Of a stretch of DNA of 64,000 bases, positions 41,646 to 51,194 are shown piece after piece (positions within the stretch are counted from its first letter, which is position 1; the number at the start of each line of letters is the position of its first letter). Below the pieces are notes generated by a model that worked only from the letters and a program-made list of their open reading frames with translations, ran no database searches and was not told the DNA's origin. Source of the DNA: Streptococcus ovis DSM 16829 (lineage in GTDB: Bacteria > Bacillota > Bacilli > Lactobacillales > Streptococcaceae). The stretch is from the NCBI RefSeq assembly GCF_000380125.1, contig NZ_KB904562.1, positions 236,289 through 300,288 on the forward strand, in the 5' to 3' direction. A program made the position numbers and the translations under genes.

Positions 41646-42083
41646 ATGACAAAATTAACACGACAAATGGAGTTTTATCTTAATGCGATTGTCACAATTC
41701 TGTTGGTAGTTGTAACTGGTTTTTATATTGCAAATGTGAACCAACCCTACTATCAAGATATGAATGTCGTCATTCTTGCAACATTGATTGCGACCTTGTT
41801 CTTGAGTGTTTTACCATTTGGTTTAAAAGGAATTCATTCAGAAAAAGCTAGATTTATCTTTGCAAATGTGTTGAAAATTGCTTTACCAGCCTTTATCATT
41901 TTTTCTGGAGTGCAATTTTTGGCAATGCGTGTTGAATCTTTTGGATACATCTTTGCTTCTAACCTTGAAGCTGGGAATACAGAAGCAACGACTGCAGGTA
42001 CACAAGCAATTTTTCTCTTAGTTTTGTTTGTGATTACTTGGTTAGTATCGGTTGTGACTTCGTTTGTATCAATTGAGGATTAA
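41646..42083 (+). CDS. Small integral membrane protein coupled to the GH3 enzyme
   Basis: A 145-residue protein with four predicted transmembrane helices (about 13-33, 40-60, 75-95, 120-140). The start at 41646 follows AAGAAAGAAGAGG within the GH3 end, one base after its stop. No family recognised. Tight coupling suggests it assists the anchored GH3 enzyme or forms part of its membrane complex. Confidence 0.65.
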   Translation: MTKLTRQMEFYLNAIVTILLVVVTGFYIANVNQPYYQDMNVVILATLIATLFLSVLPFGLKGIHSEKARFIFANVLKIALPAFIIFSGVQFLAMRVESFGYIFASNLEAGNTEATTAGTQAIFLLVLFVITWLVSVVTSFVSIED

Positions 42084-42094
42084 CGAAATAGTGT

Positions 42095-42142
42095 GGGGCG
42101 ACTCTACCAATCTACTAAGCGGATGCGCCCCGCTTTTGCTTT
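42095..42142 (+). terminator. Terminator with two alternative stems
   Basis: Stem A: GGGGCG (42095-42100) with CGCCCC (42126-42131). Stem B: AAGCGG (42117-42122) with CCGCTT (42130-42135), followed by TTGCTTTT. The two stems overlap and exclude each other. B is the terminator shape, so A could act as an antiterminator; simple termination is equally likely. Confidence 0.55.
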
Positions 42143-42171
42143 TAAAAATAAGTTAATTATTTCAAGTAAAT

Positions 42172-42200
42172 CTATGAACAGTGTGGATACTGGTTCATAG
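42172..42200. promoter_or_regulatory. Inverted repeat upstream of the rhamnosidase gene
   Basis: CTATGAAC (42172-42179) and GTTCATAG (42193-42200) form a perfect 8-bp inverted repeat, centres 21 bp apart, 43 bases before the rhamnosidase start. Probably an operator or activator site. Confidence 0.5.
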
Positions 42201-42242
42201 GTTTGGTTTAGGTAATTAGCATTAGACGGGAGTGTAGGAAAG

Positions 42243-44792
42243 ATGTTAACGATTAAACGATTTGCCTGTGAAGAGCTTGAAAAGGGCTGTGTGACAGATA
42301 AGGAACACCCTTCCTTCACTTATAGCTTGGAAAGTGACCAAGAAGCTACCTTTGTAAAAACAGCGGTTCTGACAGTCAATGGGTGGGTTCTAAAAACTCA
42401 GGATCAAATTGCCTTAGAATATCATGGTGAGGCGTTAGAGCCGTTTACGACCTATGAAGCTCAGTTGGAAGTAGAAGACAATCATGGTCAGACAGCAACG
42501 GCTCAATTGACATTTGAAACAGGGCGGTTATCACACTCTTGGAAAGCAGAATGGATTACGGATGGAGATTATCGATTTACAGAAAAAAAGGTTTCACCAA
42601 AACCGATGACCTTTCAAAAGACATTCTCACTGGAAAAAACAGTTCAATCCGCAAAGATTTATTCTACAGCCATTGGTATTTATCATTTGGTCTTGAATGG
42701 ACAAAAGGTGGGAACGGATTATTTTGCACCTGGATTTACTTCTTATAAAACGAATCTTCAATATCAGGTCTATGATGTCACAGACCAGCTACAACAGACC
42801 AATCAATTGTACGCAACAGTTGCTGGTGGTTGGGCAGTTGGTAGCTTTATTTACACTCGAAAAAATCGTGTGACGGCGAATCGACAAGCCCTGTTATTAG
42901 AACTTCATGTGACCTATACTGATGGGAGTCAAGAGGTCATTGTCACAGATGAAAGCTGGAAGGTGACGACAGAGAGTCTATATGAAATGGCGGATTTTTA
43001 TGATGGGGAAACCTACAATGCAACGAAAGAATTTCCATCTCTTGTTTACCACTCTGTCAAGCGGGAAACAGTAGCCATTCAGCCTCGGATTTCAGCCACC
43101 TATGGTTCGCTGGTACAGGCGCACGAAACCTTGTATCCGACGATTGTGTCGCAACACAATGGGGAAATAATTTATGACTTTGGACAGAACTTTGCAGGTT
43201 TAGTACAGTTCACGGTTCGTGGAAAAAAAGGGCAAGAGATTGTTGTCAAACATGCAGAGATTCTAAATCCAGACGGTAGTTTACAGACGACTTTTCTACG
43301 GACGGCCAAGGCGACCTTGACCTATATTTGTCGAGATGGTGTGCAGACCTACCGTCCTGAATTTACCTATATGGGCTTCCGTTATATCAGTGTGAGTGGA
43401 ATTGAGCTTTCAGAGATTAAGTCGATTTCAGCAGTAGCCTTATATTCAGATGTGCGTGAAACAGGAACTTTCCGTTCTTCCAATGCCCAACTCAATCAAC
43501 TGCAGTCGAATATCATATGGAGTTCTAAGTCAAATTTTGTAGATATTCCGACAGATTGTCCGCAACGGGACGAGCGGATGGGGTGGACAGGTGATATTGC
43601 AGTTTTTGCACCAACTGCTACCTACTTATTTGATATGACCCGATTTTTGGATAAGTGGCTGACGGATGTCAAAAATGAGCAACTGCCAACTGGGGGAATT
43701 CCCAATACAGTGCCGGTACAAGGATTTGGTTTTCCAGTCACGATGCCTACGATGGCGATTGACTTCTGGGGCGACGCCTGCATTTTAGTGCCATGGGCGC
43801 AGTATATGGCAAGGGGAGATAAAAGGATATTAGAATCCTATTATCCAATGATGAAAAAATATGTGGACGCTTGTAAATTCTGGGCAGGATTAGGGAGTTT
43901 TGGACAGCATCGTTATATTTGGCATACCCATCATAGTTTACACTTTGGAGATTGGGTCGCACCGGATGTACCACAAATGGCTCAATGGCAAAAGCGCAGC
44001 AAATACACTGCCACAGCAAGTTTGCGAAATACTAGTCAATTACTGGCTAAGATTGCTCACATTTTAGGATTTACGCAGGATAGAGAGAACTATCAAGAAA
44101 TGAGTCAACGAACGGCAGAAGCGTATGAAAAACTATTAACAAATGGTGGCCGATTAAAAGAGGAATTTCAAACAGGTTATGTCTTGCCACTTCATTATGA
44201 AATGCTGAGTCAATCGGCTAAAAAAGTAGCGCTTGAGCGCTTGGTGACGCTTGTAAAAGAGAACGATTATAAGATTGGCACAGGTTTTCCTGGGACGCCG
44301 TATATTCTCTTTGCCTTGGCAGACAATGGGTATGCAGATGTAGCTTATCGGATGTTGCTCAATGATGCTTGTCCTTCGTGGCTGTACGAAGTCAGAATGG
44401 GAGCGACAACGATTTGGGAACGCTGGGATGGTTTGGATGAAAATGGTCAGTGTCCGATTGGAGATGATGGAACAGACCAGATGATTTCTTACAACCATTA
44501 TGCCAGTGGAGCTGTAGGTGACTTTCTTTATCGTCGTGTAGCAGGCATTGAAGCGATTGAGCCAGGATATCGTCGGTTTAAAGTGGCCCCTCTTTTTGGC
44601 GGAGACTTGTCAGAAGTAGAAGCCACTCACGAATCCCCTTATGGACTTATCCGAGTTCATTGGATAGAAGATGAACGTACAAGAACAGTCAGGATACAGA
44701 TTCCAGTTGGAACTCAGGCAGAATTGGAGTTGCCAGGTCGTGATAAAAAAGTCTTCCCAAGCGGAAGTTATACAGTTCAGATGGAGAAATAA
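42243..44792 (+). CDS. Family 78 alpha-L-rhamnosidase
   Basis: An 849-residue GH78 enzyme: N-terminal Ig-like and carbohydrate-binding beta domains (about 1-370), then an (alpha/alpha)6 barrel with DCPQRDERMGWTGDI near 436 (catalytic acids) and MGATTIWERWDG near 718, and a C-terminal beta domain. It removes terminal L-rhamnose from plant glycosides or polysaccharides. No signal peptide, so it works on imported rhamnosides. GGGAGTGTAGGAAAG precedes the ATG. It starts the operon with GH2 and the transporter. Confidence 0.9.
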   Translation: MLTIKRFACEELEKGCVTDKEHPSFTYSLESDQEATFVKTAVLTVNGWVLKTQDQIALEYHGEALEPFTTYEAQLEVEDNHGQTATAQLTFETGRLSHSWKAEWITDGDYRFTEKKVSPKPMTFQKTFSLEKTVQSAKIYSTAIGIYHLVLNGQKVGTDYFAPGFTSYKTNLQYQVYDVTDQLQQTNQLYATVAGGWAVGSFIYTRKNRVTANRQALLLELHVTYTDGSQEVIVTDESWKVTTESLYEMADFYDGETYNATKEFPSLVYHSVKRETVAIQPRISATYGSLVQAHETLYPTIVSQHNGEIIYDFGQNFAGLVQFTVRGKKGQEIVVKHAEILNPDGSLQTTFLRTAKATLTYICRDGVQTYRPEFTYMGFRYISVSGIELSEIKSISAVALYSDVRETGTFRSSNAQLNQLQSNIIWSSKSNFVDIPTDCPQRDERMGWTGDIAVFAPTATYLFDMTRFLDKWLTDVKNEQLPTGGIPNTVPVQGFGFPVTMPTMAIDFWGDACILVPWAQYMARGDKRILESYYPMMKKYVDACKFWAGLGSFGQHRYIWHTHHSLHFGDWVAPDVPQMAQWQKRSKYTATASLRNTSQLLAKIAHILGFTQDRENYQEMSQRTAEAYEKLLTNGGRLKEEFQTGYVLPLHYEMLSQSAKKVALERLVTLVKENDYKIGTGFPGTPYILFALADNGYADVAYRMLLNDACPSWLYEVRMGATTIWERWDGLDENGQCPIGDDGTDQMISYNHYASGAVGDFLYRRVAGIEAIEPGYRRFKVAPLFGGDLSEVEATHESPYGLIRVHWIEDERTRTVRIQIPVGTQAELELPGRDKKVFPSGSYTVQMEK

Positions 44793-44795
44793 ATT

Positions 44796-47171
44796 ATGGA
44801 AAAACGAAATTTTTCGACTGGTTGGCGATACAAGCATTTAGGTAGTAAAGAAGCGTTTAAAGAAATTACGGTCCCTCACGATGCCATGTTTGCAGAGAAA
44901 CGGACAGCAGAGGCAGTTGGCGGAAAAAACGTTGGATTTTTTGAAGGATTTGATTATCTCTACCAAAAAGATTTTTTGGTAGGAGAGGAGTTTTTTGGCA
45001 AACGTTTGGTGCTGGAATTTGAAGGTGTCTATCATAATGCCGAAGTGTATTTGAATGGAGAATTACTCTGTTTCCGTCCCTACGGCTATACCAACTTTTT
45101 TGTTAACCTAACGGATAAAGTGATATTAGGAGAAAATCGTCTAGAAATAATTGCACGAAATAGTGATCAACCAAATAGTCGCTGGTATTCAGGAGCAGGA
45201 TTGTACAGGCCGGTTTTCCTCTATGTAGGAGGGGAGCAAACCATCTTAGAACAAGGAATTCGACTCACTACCCTCTCCATTTATCCAGCAAAAGTACAGG
45301 TTGAACTTACTGCTAGTCAAGCTGGGATTGCGACAGTTTCTTTTGCACATAAAGGAGAGGTCGTTGCAACAGCAGACATCCCGTTGAATGAAAAAGGGAT
45401 GGGTTCAGAAGTTGTCCAGATTGATGGGGCGCTCCTCTGGTCAGCAGCTGCTCCAAATTTATACGATGTAACTGTTCAATTTGGCGAAGATCAAGTAACG
45501 GAGAAATTTGGAATTCGGACGCTTGAATGGAATGCTGAAAAAGGGTTAACTGTTAACGGACAGCGAGAAATTTTGCGTGGTGCTTGTATTCACCATGACA
45601 ATGGCTTGCTTGGAGCCTGTGCATTTCCAGAAGCAGAGGAACGCAAAATCCGTTTACTCAAGCAAAATGGCTACAATGCGATTCGTTCGGCGCACAATCC
45701 TTGTTCAAAGGCATTACTGGATGCCTGTGACCGCTTGGGAATGTATGTCATGGACGAGTACCTGGATGTCTGGTATATCCATAAAACAGACAATGACTAT
45801 GCTCATTATATGGCAGACTGGTGGCCAGAAGATTTGAAAGACATGGTCAACAAAGACTATAATCATCCAAGTGTCATCCTGTATTCGACAGGAAATGAAG
45901 TTTCTGAAACAGCACAGGCGCGTGGCATACAACTAACAAAAGATATGACCGAATATCTACACCAATTAGATAGCACGCGGCCAGTGACCTGCGGGGTCAA
46001 TATTTTCTTTAATTTCTTGAGTTCCATCGGTCTTGGTGTCTATTCGGATGAAAAGGCGAAAAAAGAAGTAGTCAATCATGGGAAAAAGAAAAAAGCACCT
46101 GTCGGAAGTGAGTTTTACAACACCTTAGCTGGCTTGACTGGGGCAGAATTTATGAAACGCGGTGCGACTCTTCATGCCTGTGACGTCAAGACACGGGATG
46201 CCTTTGCGAATATGGATATGGCAGGTTATAACTATGGCATATTGCGCTATCAGAAAGATCTGAAAAAATATCCAAATCGTCTGATTCTAGGGACAGAAAC
46301 CTTTTGTAGTGATGCCTACTCTTTCTGGGAACAGGCGAAAGAACATCCGCGCATCATTGGTGACTTTGTCTGGGCAGGAATGGACTACATGGGAGAAGCC
46401 AGTGTTGGCGCGTGGGAGTATGAAGACTACTATCCGAAAAATGCTCCTGAAGAAGGCTGGTTAACCGCTGGTAGTGGACGGTTGAATATCCTTGGAAGAC
46501 CATTAGCAGAAGCTAGTTATACAAAGGTAGCCTTTGAATTGCTCAAGCAGCCAGTACTAGCAGTAAAACCAGTTTATCAGACAGGCAAACACAGCCCTTC
46601 TGCATGGAAAATGACAAATGCTATTTCTTCATGGACCTATCCTGGATGTGAGGGAATGAAAGCTACAGTAGAGGTATATGCTCGCGCAACTCGTGCAGAC
46701 TTATATCTCAACAGTCAGTTAGTAGCCAGCAAGAAATTTAAAAATGATTGCCGCCTTATTTTTCATACTAGATATGAACCAGGTGAGCTAAAAGTTCTGA
46801 CGTATGATGAACGTGGAGACCAGATTGGGCAATCCTATCTTAGAACAGCATCGGACGAAACCATTATCTGCATAGAACCTGAAACGAAAGCAGAAGCAGG
46901 GAAATTATTGTTTGTACCGTTGCGGTATACAGATAAAGAGAGCGTACTGAAGCCAATGCACCGCGGTCGCCTGCAGGTGACAGTCAAAGGTGGCGAATTG
47001 GTTGGCTTAGGCCATGCTTGTCCTTATAATCAAGATGGGTATTTACTGAATGAAACAGACACCTATTATGGTGAAGCGATGGCGATTATTCGCCCGCATC
47101 AAGCAGAAGAATTGATCGTTGAGGTCACAGATGGAGAGTTAGAAACGACAGTAGCACTCCCCATTGTATGA
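44796..47171 (+). CDS. Family 2 glycoside hydrolase (beta-galactosidase/glucuronidase-like)
   Basis: A 791-residue GH2 enzyme with the sugar-binding, Ig-like and TIM-barrel order: FYLNGELLCFRPYGYTNF-type N-domain, HHDNGLLGA and IRSAHNPC near 280-300, acid/base Glu in YSTGNEVSE near 368 and the nucleophile in ILGTETFCSDAY near 505. No signal peptide; cytoplasmic. It begins three bases after the rhamnosidase stop, so both act on the same imported saccharide. Substrate (galactoside, glucuronide or glucoside) cannot be fixed. Confidence 0.85.
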   Translation: MEKRNFSTGWRYKHLGSKEAFKEITVPHDAMFAEKRTAEAVGGKNVGFFEGFDYLYQKDFLVGEEFFGKRLVLEFEGVYHNAEVYLNGELLCFRPYGYTNFFVNLTDKVILGENRLEIIARNSDQPNSRWYSGAGLYRPVFLYVGGEQTILEQGIRLTTLSIYPAKVQVELTASQAGIATVSFAHKGEVVATADIPLNEKGMGSEVVQIDGALLWSAAAPNLYDVTVQFGEDQVTEKFGIRTLEWNAEKGLTVNGQREILRGACIHHDNGLLGACAFPEAEERKIRLLKQNGYNAIRSAHNPCSKALLDACDRLGMYVMDEYLDVWYIHKTDNDYAHYMADWWPEDLKDMVNKDYNHPSVILYSTGNEVSETAQARGIQLTKDMTEYLHQLDSTRPVTCGVNIFFNFLSSIGLGVYSDEKAKKEVVNHGKKKKAPVGSEFYNTLAGLTGAEFMKRGATLHACDVKTRDAFANMDMAGYNYGILRYQKDLKKYPNRLILGTETFCSDAYSFWEQAKEHPRIIGDFVWAGMDYMGEASVGAWEYEDYYPKNAPEEGWLTAGSGRLNILGRPLAEASYTKVAFELLKQPVLAVKPVYQTGKHSPSAWKMTNAISSWTYPGCEGMKATVEVYARATRADLYLNSQLVASKKFKNDCRLIFHTRYEPGELKVLTYDERGDQIGQSYLRTASDETIICIEPETKAEAGKLLFVPLRYTDKESVLKPMHRGRLQVTVKGGELVGLGHACPYNQDGYLLNETDTYYGEAMAIIRPHQAEELIVEVTDGELETTVALPIV

Positions 47172-47198
47172 TGTGAACCAATAAATGAAGGAGAGATA

Positions 47199-48638
47199 AT
47201 GAACCGATTTTTTAATCAAGCGATAGTAGATAGTCGCATTAAACAGGATACAGTTAGCCTATCAGAAAAAGGACTGGGGTATTTTGTAGGACCATTTTTA
47301 GCATTGATTTCAAATGCTATTTTGGCTTCATACCTCAATCGTTATTACTCAGATGTGATTGGATGGACAGATACTAGCAAATTTGGTGTATTTGCAGCAA
47401 CTTTACCGATTGTATCTGTGGTATTTGTCGTGATTGGAAATTTGGTATTGGGGAGACTAATTGATACGACACGTACAAGACAAGGAAAAGCTCGCCCCTA
47501 TCTCTTTTTATCCGCTTTTCTAGTTGCTCTTTCTTTAATTTTCATGTTTACCCTGCCATTAGAAGGAAGCCCGTTGTGGCAAATGATGTGGATTGCCTTG
47601 TCCTATAACTTCTATTATGCAGTAGCCTATCCTTTCTTTTATACTTCGCATAGTTCAATGGTGTCTCTTTCGACGCGAGATTCCAATAGTCGTGGCTTAT
47701 TGGCCACCTTATCCAATGCAGCAGGGGTAGCAGCAATTGGACTCGGAGCGAGCATACTGGTTCCAATGTTTTTACAAAATATCTTATTTGTGGAAAAAAA
47801 TGGAGTTTTAAATCGTGTGGCCAGTTATCAAAATTGGCGTTGGGTGATTGGTATTCTTTGTATTGTAACCTTGCTGGGTATTTTATTGGAATATTATTTC
47901 ACAAGAGAACGGGTAACAGAAGAGGAAAGTCAGACGGAACAAAAGCAAGTCAAAATTCCCTTGTCAAAACAATTGAAGGTTTGCTTATCTGACAAGTACT
48001 GGTGGTTGATCATCCTCTATTTCCTTTTGTTCCAACTTGGTGGTCTTGTGAAAAATGGGTCCATGAGCTACTATAGCCGTTGGATGTTTGAGGGAGTCAC
48101 CACTGAAGCAGCAGCTGGGAATGCCATGGGCATGTTAGGATTGATTGGAGGAATTCCAACAGCACTAGGTATGGTGGTTGCCTGGCCAATTGCCAATAAA
48201 TTAGGAAAACAAAAGGCTATTGTATTGGGATTGATTTTCTCAGTATTGGGCGGATTAATCAGTTTCTTGAATGTCCATCATTTTGTGATAGTATGCATTG
48301 GAGTAGTGCTAAAAGGGATTGGTTCCATTCCAGCTATGTACGTGACCTTGGCGCTATTATCAGATGTATTAGACTATTTAGAAATCAAAAATGGTTTCCG
48401 CAGTGACGGCTTTACCATGTCGGTCTATGGTGCGATTATGGTCGGAATGGCCGGAATCGGAAATGGTGTCATTAACAGCTTGCTTTCTGTGGCCGGTTAT
48501 AACCCTAGTTTGACAGTACAAAGCGATGCAGTGAACAATATGCTGGTCTTCTGTTATCTAGGAGCAGAGTTAATCTGTTATGCGATTTTAATTGTTCTTC
48601 TCTCCTTCTTAACAGTTGAGAAACAATTGAAAAAATAA
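47199..48638 (+). CDS. GPH-family (glycoside-pentoside-hexuronide) sugar symporter
   Basis: A 479-residue transporter with 12 predicted transmembrane helices and family signatures (LISNAILASYLNRYYSDVIGW, GRLIDTTRTRQGKARPYLF loop between helices 2 and 3). It resembles the melibiose carrier family and probably imports the rhamnose-containing glycoside by cation symport. GAAGGAGAGATA precedes the ATG. It is the last gene of the rhamnosidase operon and is followed by a terminator. Confidence 0.85.
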   Translation: MNRFFNQAIVDSRIKQDTVSLSEKGLGYFVGPFLALISNAILASYLNRYYSDVIGWTDTSKFGVFAATLPIVSVVFVVIGNLVLGRLIDTTRTRQGKARPYLFLSAFLVALSLIFMFTLPLEGSPLWQMMWIALSYNFYYAVAYPFFYTSHSSMVSLSTRDSNSRGLLATLSNAAGVAAIGLGASILVPMFLQNILFVEKNGVLNRVASYQNWRWVIGILCIVTLLGILLEYYFTRERVTEEESQTEQKQVKIPLSKQLKVCLSDKYWWLIILYFLLFQLGGLVKNGSMSYYSRWMFEGVTTEAAAGNAMGMLGLIGGIPTALGMVVAWPIANKLGKQKAIVLGLIFSVLGGLISFLNVHHFVIVCIGVVLKGIGSIPAMYVTLALLSDVLDYLEIKNGFRSDGFTMSVYGAIMVGMAGIGNGVINSLLSVAGYNPSLTVQSDAVNNMLVFCYLGAELICYAILIVLLSFLTVEKQLKK

Positions 48639-48644
48639 GCAAAA

Positions 48645-48670
48645 CCATCCGTGAAAACGGGTGGCTTTTT
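48645..48670 (+). terminator. Terminator after the sugar symporter gene
   Basis: CCATCCGT-GAAA-ACGGGTGG stem (48645-48664) followed by CTTTTT. Confidence 0.85.
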
Positions 48671-48762
48671 GCAGAAAAAGGAAATGGCTTTATGAGAGTT
48701 ATGGCCGCTACTTTGCAATTGAACACTTACTGAGCAATCTGATGTTTCCATGGATAATATTC

Positions 48763-48846
48763 CTGTAAATTTGATACAAAAAATCCTGTGTTTTGATATT
48801 GTGAAAAAACAAACAAGTGATATAATGAATATTGTAAACGGTTACT
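48763..48846 (+). promoter_or_regulatory. Promoter of fucO with AraC-type motif and cre-like site
   Basis: CTGTAAATTTGATAC (48763-48777) is identical to a site at 51074-51088 beside the araC and rhaB genes. A related half TCCTGTGTTTTGATA begins at 48784, giving a direct repeat. The promoter is TTGTGA (48799-48804), 16 bp, TATAAT (48821-48826). TGTAAACGGTTACT (48833-48846) just downstream resembles cre, with CT instead of CA at the end. Confidence 0.6.
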
Positions 48847-48882
48847 AAACCAACTATTATTAAATGGGCTTGCCCTAAGAAA

Positions 48883-50049
48883 ATGGAGGAATTTCCAATG
48901 TCTGTATTTTACGTACCTGCTGTCAATCTGATTGGACGTGGCGTCATCAATGAATTTGGTAGCCATGTGAAAGAGCTTGGCTTTAAGAAAGCTCTAGTCG
49001 TCACAGACCACTTTATCGCTTCAAGTGATATTCTGCCAAAAGTGACAAAGACACTTGAAGCAGAAGGAATTAGCTACGTAGTCTTTGAAGATGTAGACCC
49101 AAATCCATCTGTCAAAAATGTCGAGGATGGTGTTGCAGTTTTAAAAGAACACCAATGTGATTTTATTGTTTCAGTTGGTGGTGGCTCTCCTCAAGATGCT
49201 GCAAGTTGTATTTCGATCATTGCAACCAACGGTGGTCGTCCTCAAGATTACGAAGGGGTTCACAAGTCAGAGAAAAAAGGTCTACCAGTAGTTGCCATCA
49301 ATACAACCGCTGGTACATCTGCAGAAATCACCATCAACTATGTGATTACGGATGAAGAACGCAAAGTGAAAATGGTAATGGTGGACAAAAATAGCCTTGC
49401 CCTCATGTCAGTCAATGATCCAGAATTAATGCTTTCTAAACCAGCAGCTCTCACTGCAGCAACTGGTATGGATGCCCTTACCCATGCTATTGAAGCACTT
49501 GTGACACCTGGTGCTTATGGAGTGACCAAGAAATTATCTATTGGAGCGATTGAGTTAATCAAAGAATACCTTCCACGTGCAGTCGCAAATGGACAAGATA
49601 TCGAAGCGCGTGAGGCCATGGTCAACGCCATTTTCCTAGGTGGTATGGCCTTTAACAATGCAGGATTGGGCTATGTTCACTCAATGGCTCACCAACTAGG
49701 TGCTGTTTATCATTTGCCACACGGTGTTTGCTGTGCGATGCTACTTCCCATCATTGAAAAAGAAAACGCCAAACGCGTACCAGCAGCTTTCCGTGATGTA
49801 GCTAAAGCTTTAGGATTGCAAACGGAAGGTAAATCAGATGAAGAATGTGCAGCCTATGCCATCCAAGAAATCGAAACTCTTTCTGAAACAGTAGGCATTC
49901 CTAAGAAATTGACAGAGTTGGACATCAAAGAAGAAGAATTTGACTTTGAATATCTATCTAAAAATGCTCTCATCGATGCCTGCGCACCGGGCAATCCATT
50001 CATGCCAACATTAGAAGAAACCATTGCCTTTTATAAGGAATTGTTCTAA
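48883..50049 (+). CDS. fucO: Lactaldehyde reductase (FucO-type iron alcohol dehydrogenase)
   Basis: A 388-residue group III alcohol dehydrogenase. The frame opens with an ATG at 48883, but ATG at 48898 (MSVFYVPAVNLIG) is better placed behind AATGGAGGAATTTCC, giving 383 residues. GGGSPQDAA NAD motif lies near 100, and the iron ligands include the YVHSMAHQLGAVYHLPHG histidines near 265-280. It reduces L-lactaldehyde from the RhaD reaction to 1,2-propanediol. It lies with the other rhamnose genes under a CTGTAAATTTGATAC site. Confidence 0.85.
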   Translation: MEEFPMSVFYVPAVNLIGRGVINEFGSHVKELGFKKALVVTDHFIASSDILPKVTKTLEAEGISYVVFEDVDPNPSVKNVEDGVAVLKEHQCDFIVSVGGGSPQDAASCISIIATNGGRPQDYEGVHKSEKKGLPVVAINTTAGTSAEITINYVITDEERKVKMVMVDKNSLALMSVNDPELMLSKPAALTAATGMDALTHAIEALVTPGAYGVTKKLSIGAIELIKEYLPRAVANGQDIEAREAMVNAIFLGGMAFNNAGLGYVHSMAHQLGAVYHLPHGVCCAMLLPIIEKENAKRVPAAFRDVAKALGLQTEGKSDEECAAYAIQEIETLSETVGIPKKLTELDIKEEEFDFEYLSKNALIDACAPGNPFMPTLEETIAFYKELF

Positions 50050-50061
50050 AACGCAGATAGT

Positions 50062-50093
50062 AAAAGACCAACTTTTAGCTGGTCTTTTATTTT
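50062..50093. terminator. Bidirectional terminator between fucO and the AraC regulator
   Basis: AAAAGACCA (50062-50070) pairs with TGGTCTTTT (50080-50088), with T-rich continuation on the + strand; the A-rich other side serves the minus strand gene. Confidence 0.75.
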
Positions 50094-51055
50094 TCTCGTT
50101 CATCTTTTGGACTATGACCGAAATAGGCTCTGTATTTTTCATAGAAATAGGTCTTATTAGAGAATCCCACTTGCTGGGCGATTTCGTAGATAGGGAGTTG
50201 TGTGGATTGGAGCAAGAGTTGAGCCCGGGTCAATTTCCTTTGGGTTACAAGTTGAGTAAAGGTTTGTCCACTCCGTTCTTTAATTAGATTACTTAGATAA
50301 TTTTTATTGAAATTAAAGCGAGAGGCTAATGTGGAAAGCGTAATTTCTTGGTAGTTGTTGTCAATTTCCTTCAAAATCATAATATAAGGGTCACTGGTTT
50401 TTGTGAGAAGGATTTCTTGATTGACAATGGACAGCGTTCGAGCTAGTTGGTAGATGAGGATGGATAAATAATGACTGATGAGTTTTTCCGAAAAATCCGT
50501 CGGGAAAAAGTACTCTTTTAACAATTGCTGGAGAATCGGTTGTACAGCCTGCGTCTTATCAGCTGAAAAAATAGCAAAGTTGGCCTGTTTTCGATCAGAG
50601 ATAGTGGCGTTTAGCAGTAGTTGGTAAATGCTGCTATGATGACTTTTTAGTTGATTGAGCCAATCCAACGAAATATCTTTGTCCCTAAAAAGGATATTGA
50701 TGAGAATATCCTCTTCGCCAAGGGCCTTGATTTCCTGAACGCTTTCATTGTCCATCAAGATAATATCCCCAGCTGTAAAATGATACTCCTTACCGTTAAT
50801 GATTTGGTTACATTCACCATGATAGATATAATTGATTTCTAAAAATTGGTGAGAGTGTGCTGGGTAATCAGCAAATCTGCTATGTTTGCTGATATAAACT
50901 TCTTTATTATTGCCAAAAACTTGCTGGGTAATTGCAGGGATATGGTCTTTAGAAGCTATTTGTAATTCAGGGAAATCTGCTACGAAATGTCGTTGACATA
51001 ACTGTTGTTTTTCGTGCTCAGTATGGGCAAATAAAAGTTGATCTAACTGGTTCAT
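50087..51055 (-). CDS. AraC-family regulator of the rhamnose genes (RhaR/RhaS-like)
   Basis: A 322-residue activator: N-terminal cupin ligand domain (about 50-150, HSRFADYPAHSHQFLEINYIYHGE) and two C-terminal helix-turn-helices (about 220-318, LASRFNFNKNYLSNLIKE, IYEIAQQVGFSNKTYFYEKY). Divergent from rhaB, it probably binds CTGTAAATTTGATAC found in this intergenic region and before fucO. The start at 51055 (MNQLDQL) is preferred; an extended frame to 51118 would run across that site. The ligand is presumably L-rhamnose. Confidence 0.8.
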   Translation of the reverse strand: MNQLDQLLFAHTEHEKQQLCQRHFVADFPELQIASKDHIPAITQQVFGNNKEVYISKHSRFADYPAHSHQFLEINYIYHGECNQIINGKEYHFTAGDIILMDNESVQEIKALGEEDILINILFRDKDISLDWLNQLKSHHSSIYQLLLNATISDRKQANFAIFSADKTQAVQPILQQLLKEYFFPTDFSEKLISHYLSILIYQLARTLSIVNQEILLTKTSDPYIMILKEIDNNYQEITLSTLASRFNFNKNYLSNLIKERSGQTFTQLVTQRKLTRAQLLLQSTQLPIYEIAQQVGFSNKTYFYEKYRAYFGHSPKDEREK

Positions 51056-51073
51056 CTTAACTTTCTTTAATAT

Positions 51074-51159
51074 CTGTAAATTTGATACTATCCTTCCGTA
51101 TATAGGACATTGTAACATAAGTTACTTCGATGGTAAACTAGAAACATAAAGCGGTTACA
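51074..51159 (+). promoter_or_regulatory. araC-rhaB divergent control region
   Basis: CTGTAAATTTGATAC at 51074-51088 repeats the fucO upstream motif exactly. ATAAAGCGGTTACA (51146-51159; minus strand TGTAACCGCTTTAT) resembles cre except for the final CA. No strong sigma-A promoter is seen before rhaB, which fits activator dependence. Confidence 0.6.
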
Positions 51160-51194
51160 AAATCTTGCTTATATTCTCAGATGAGGAGGAAAAA

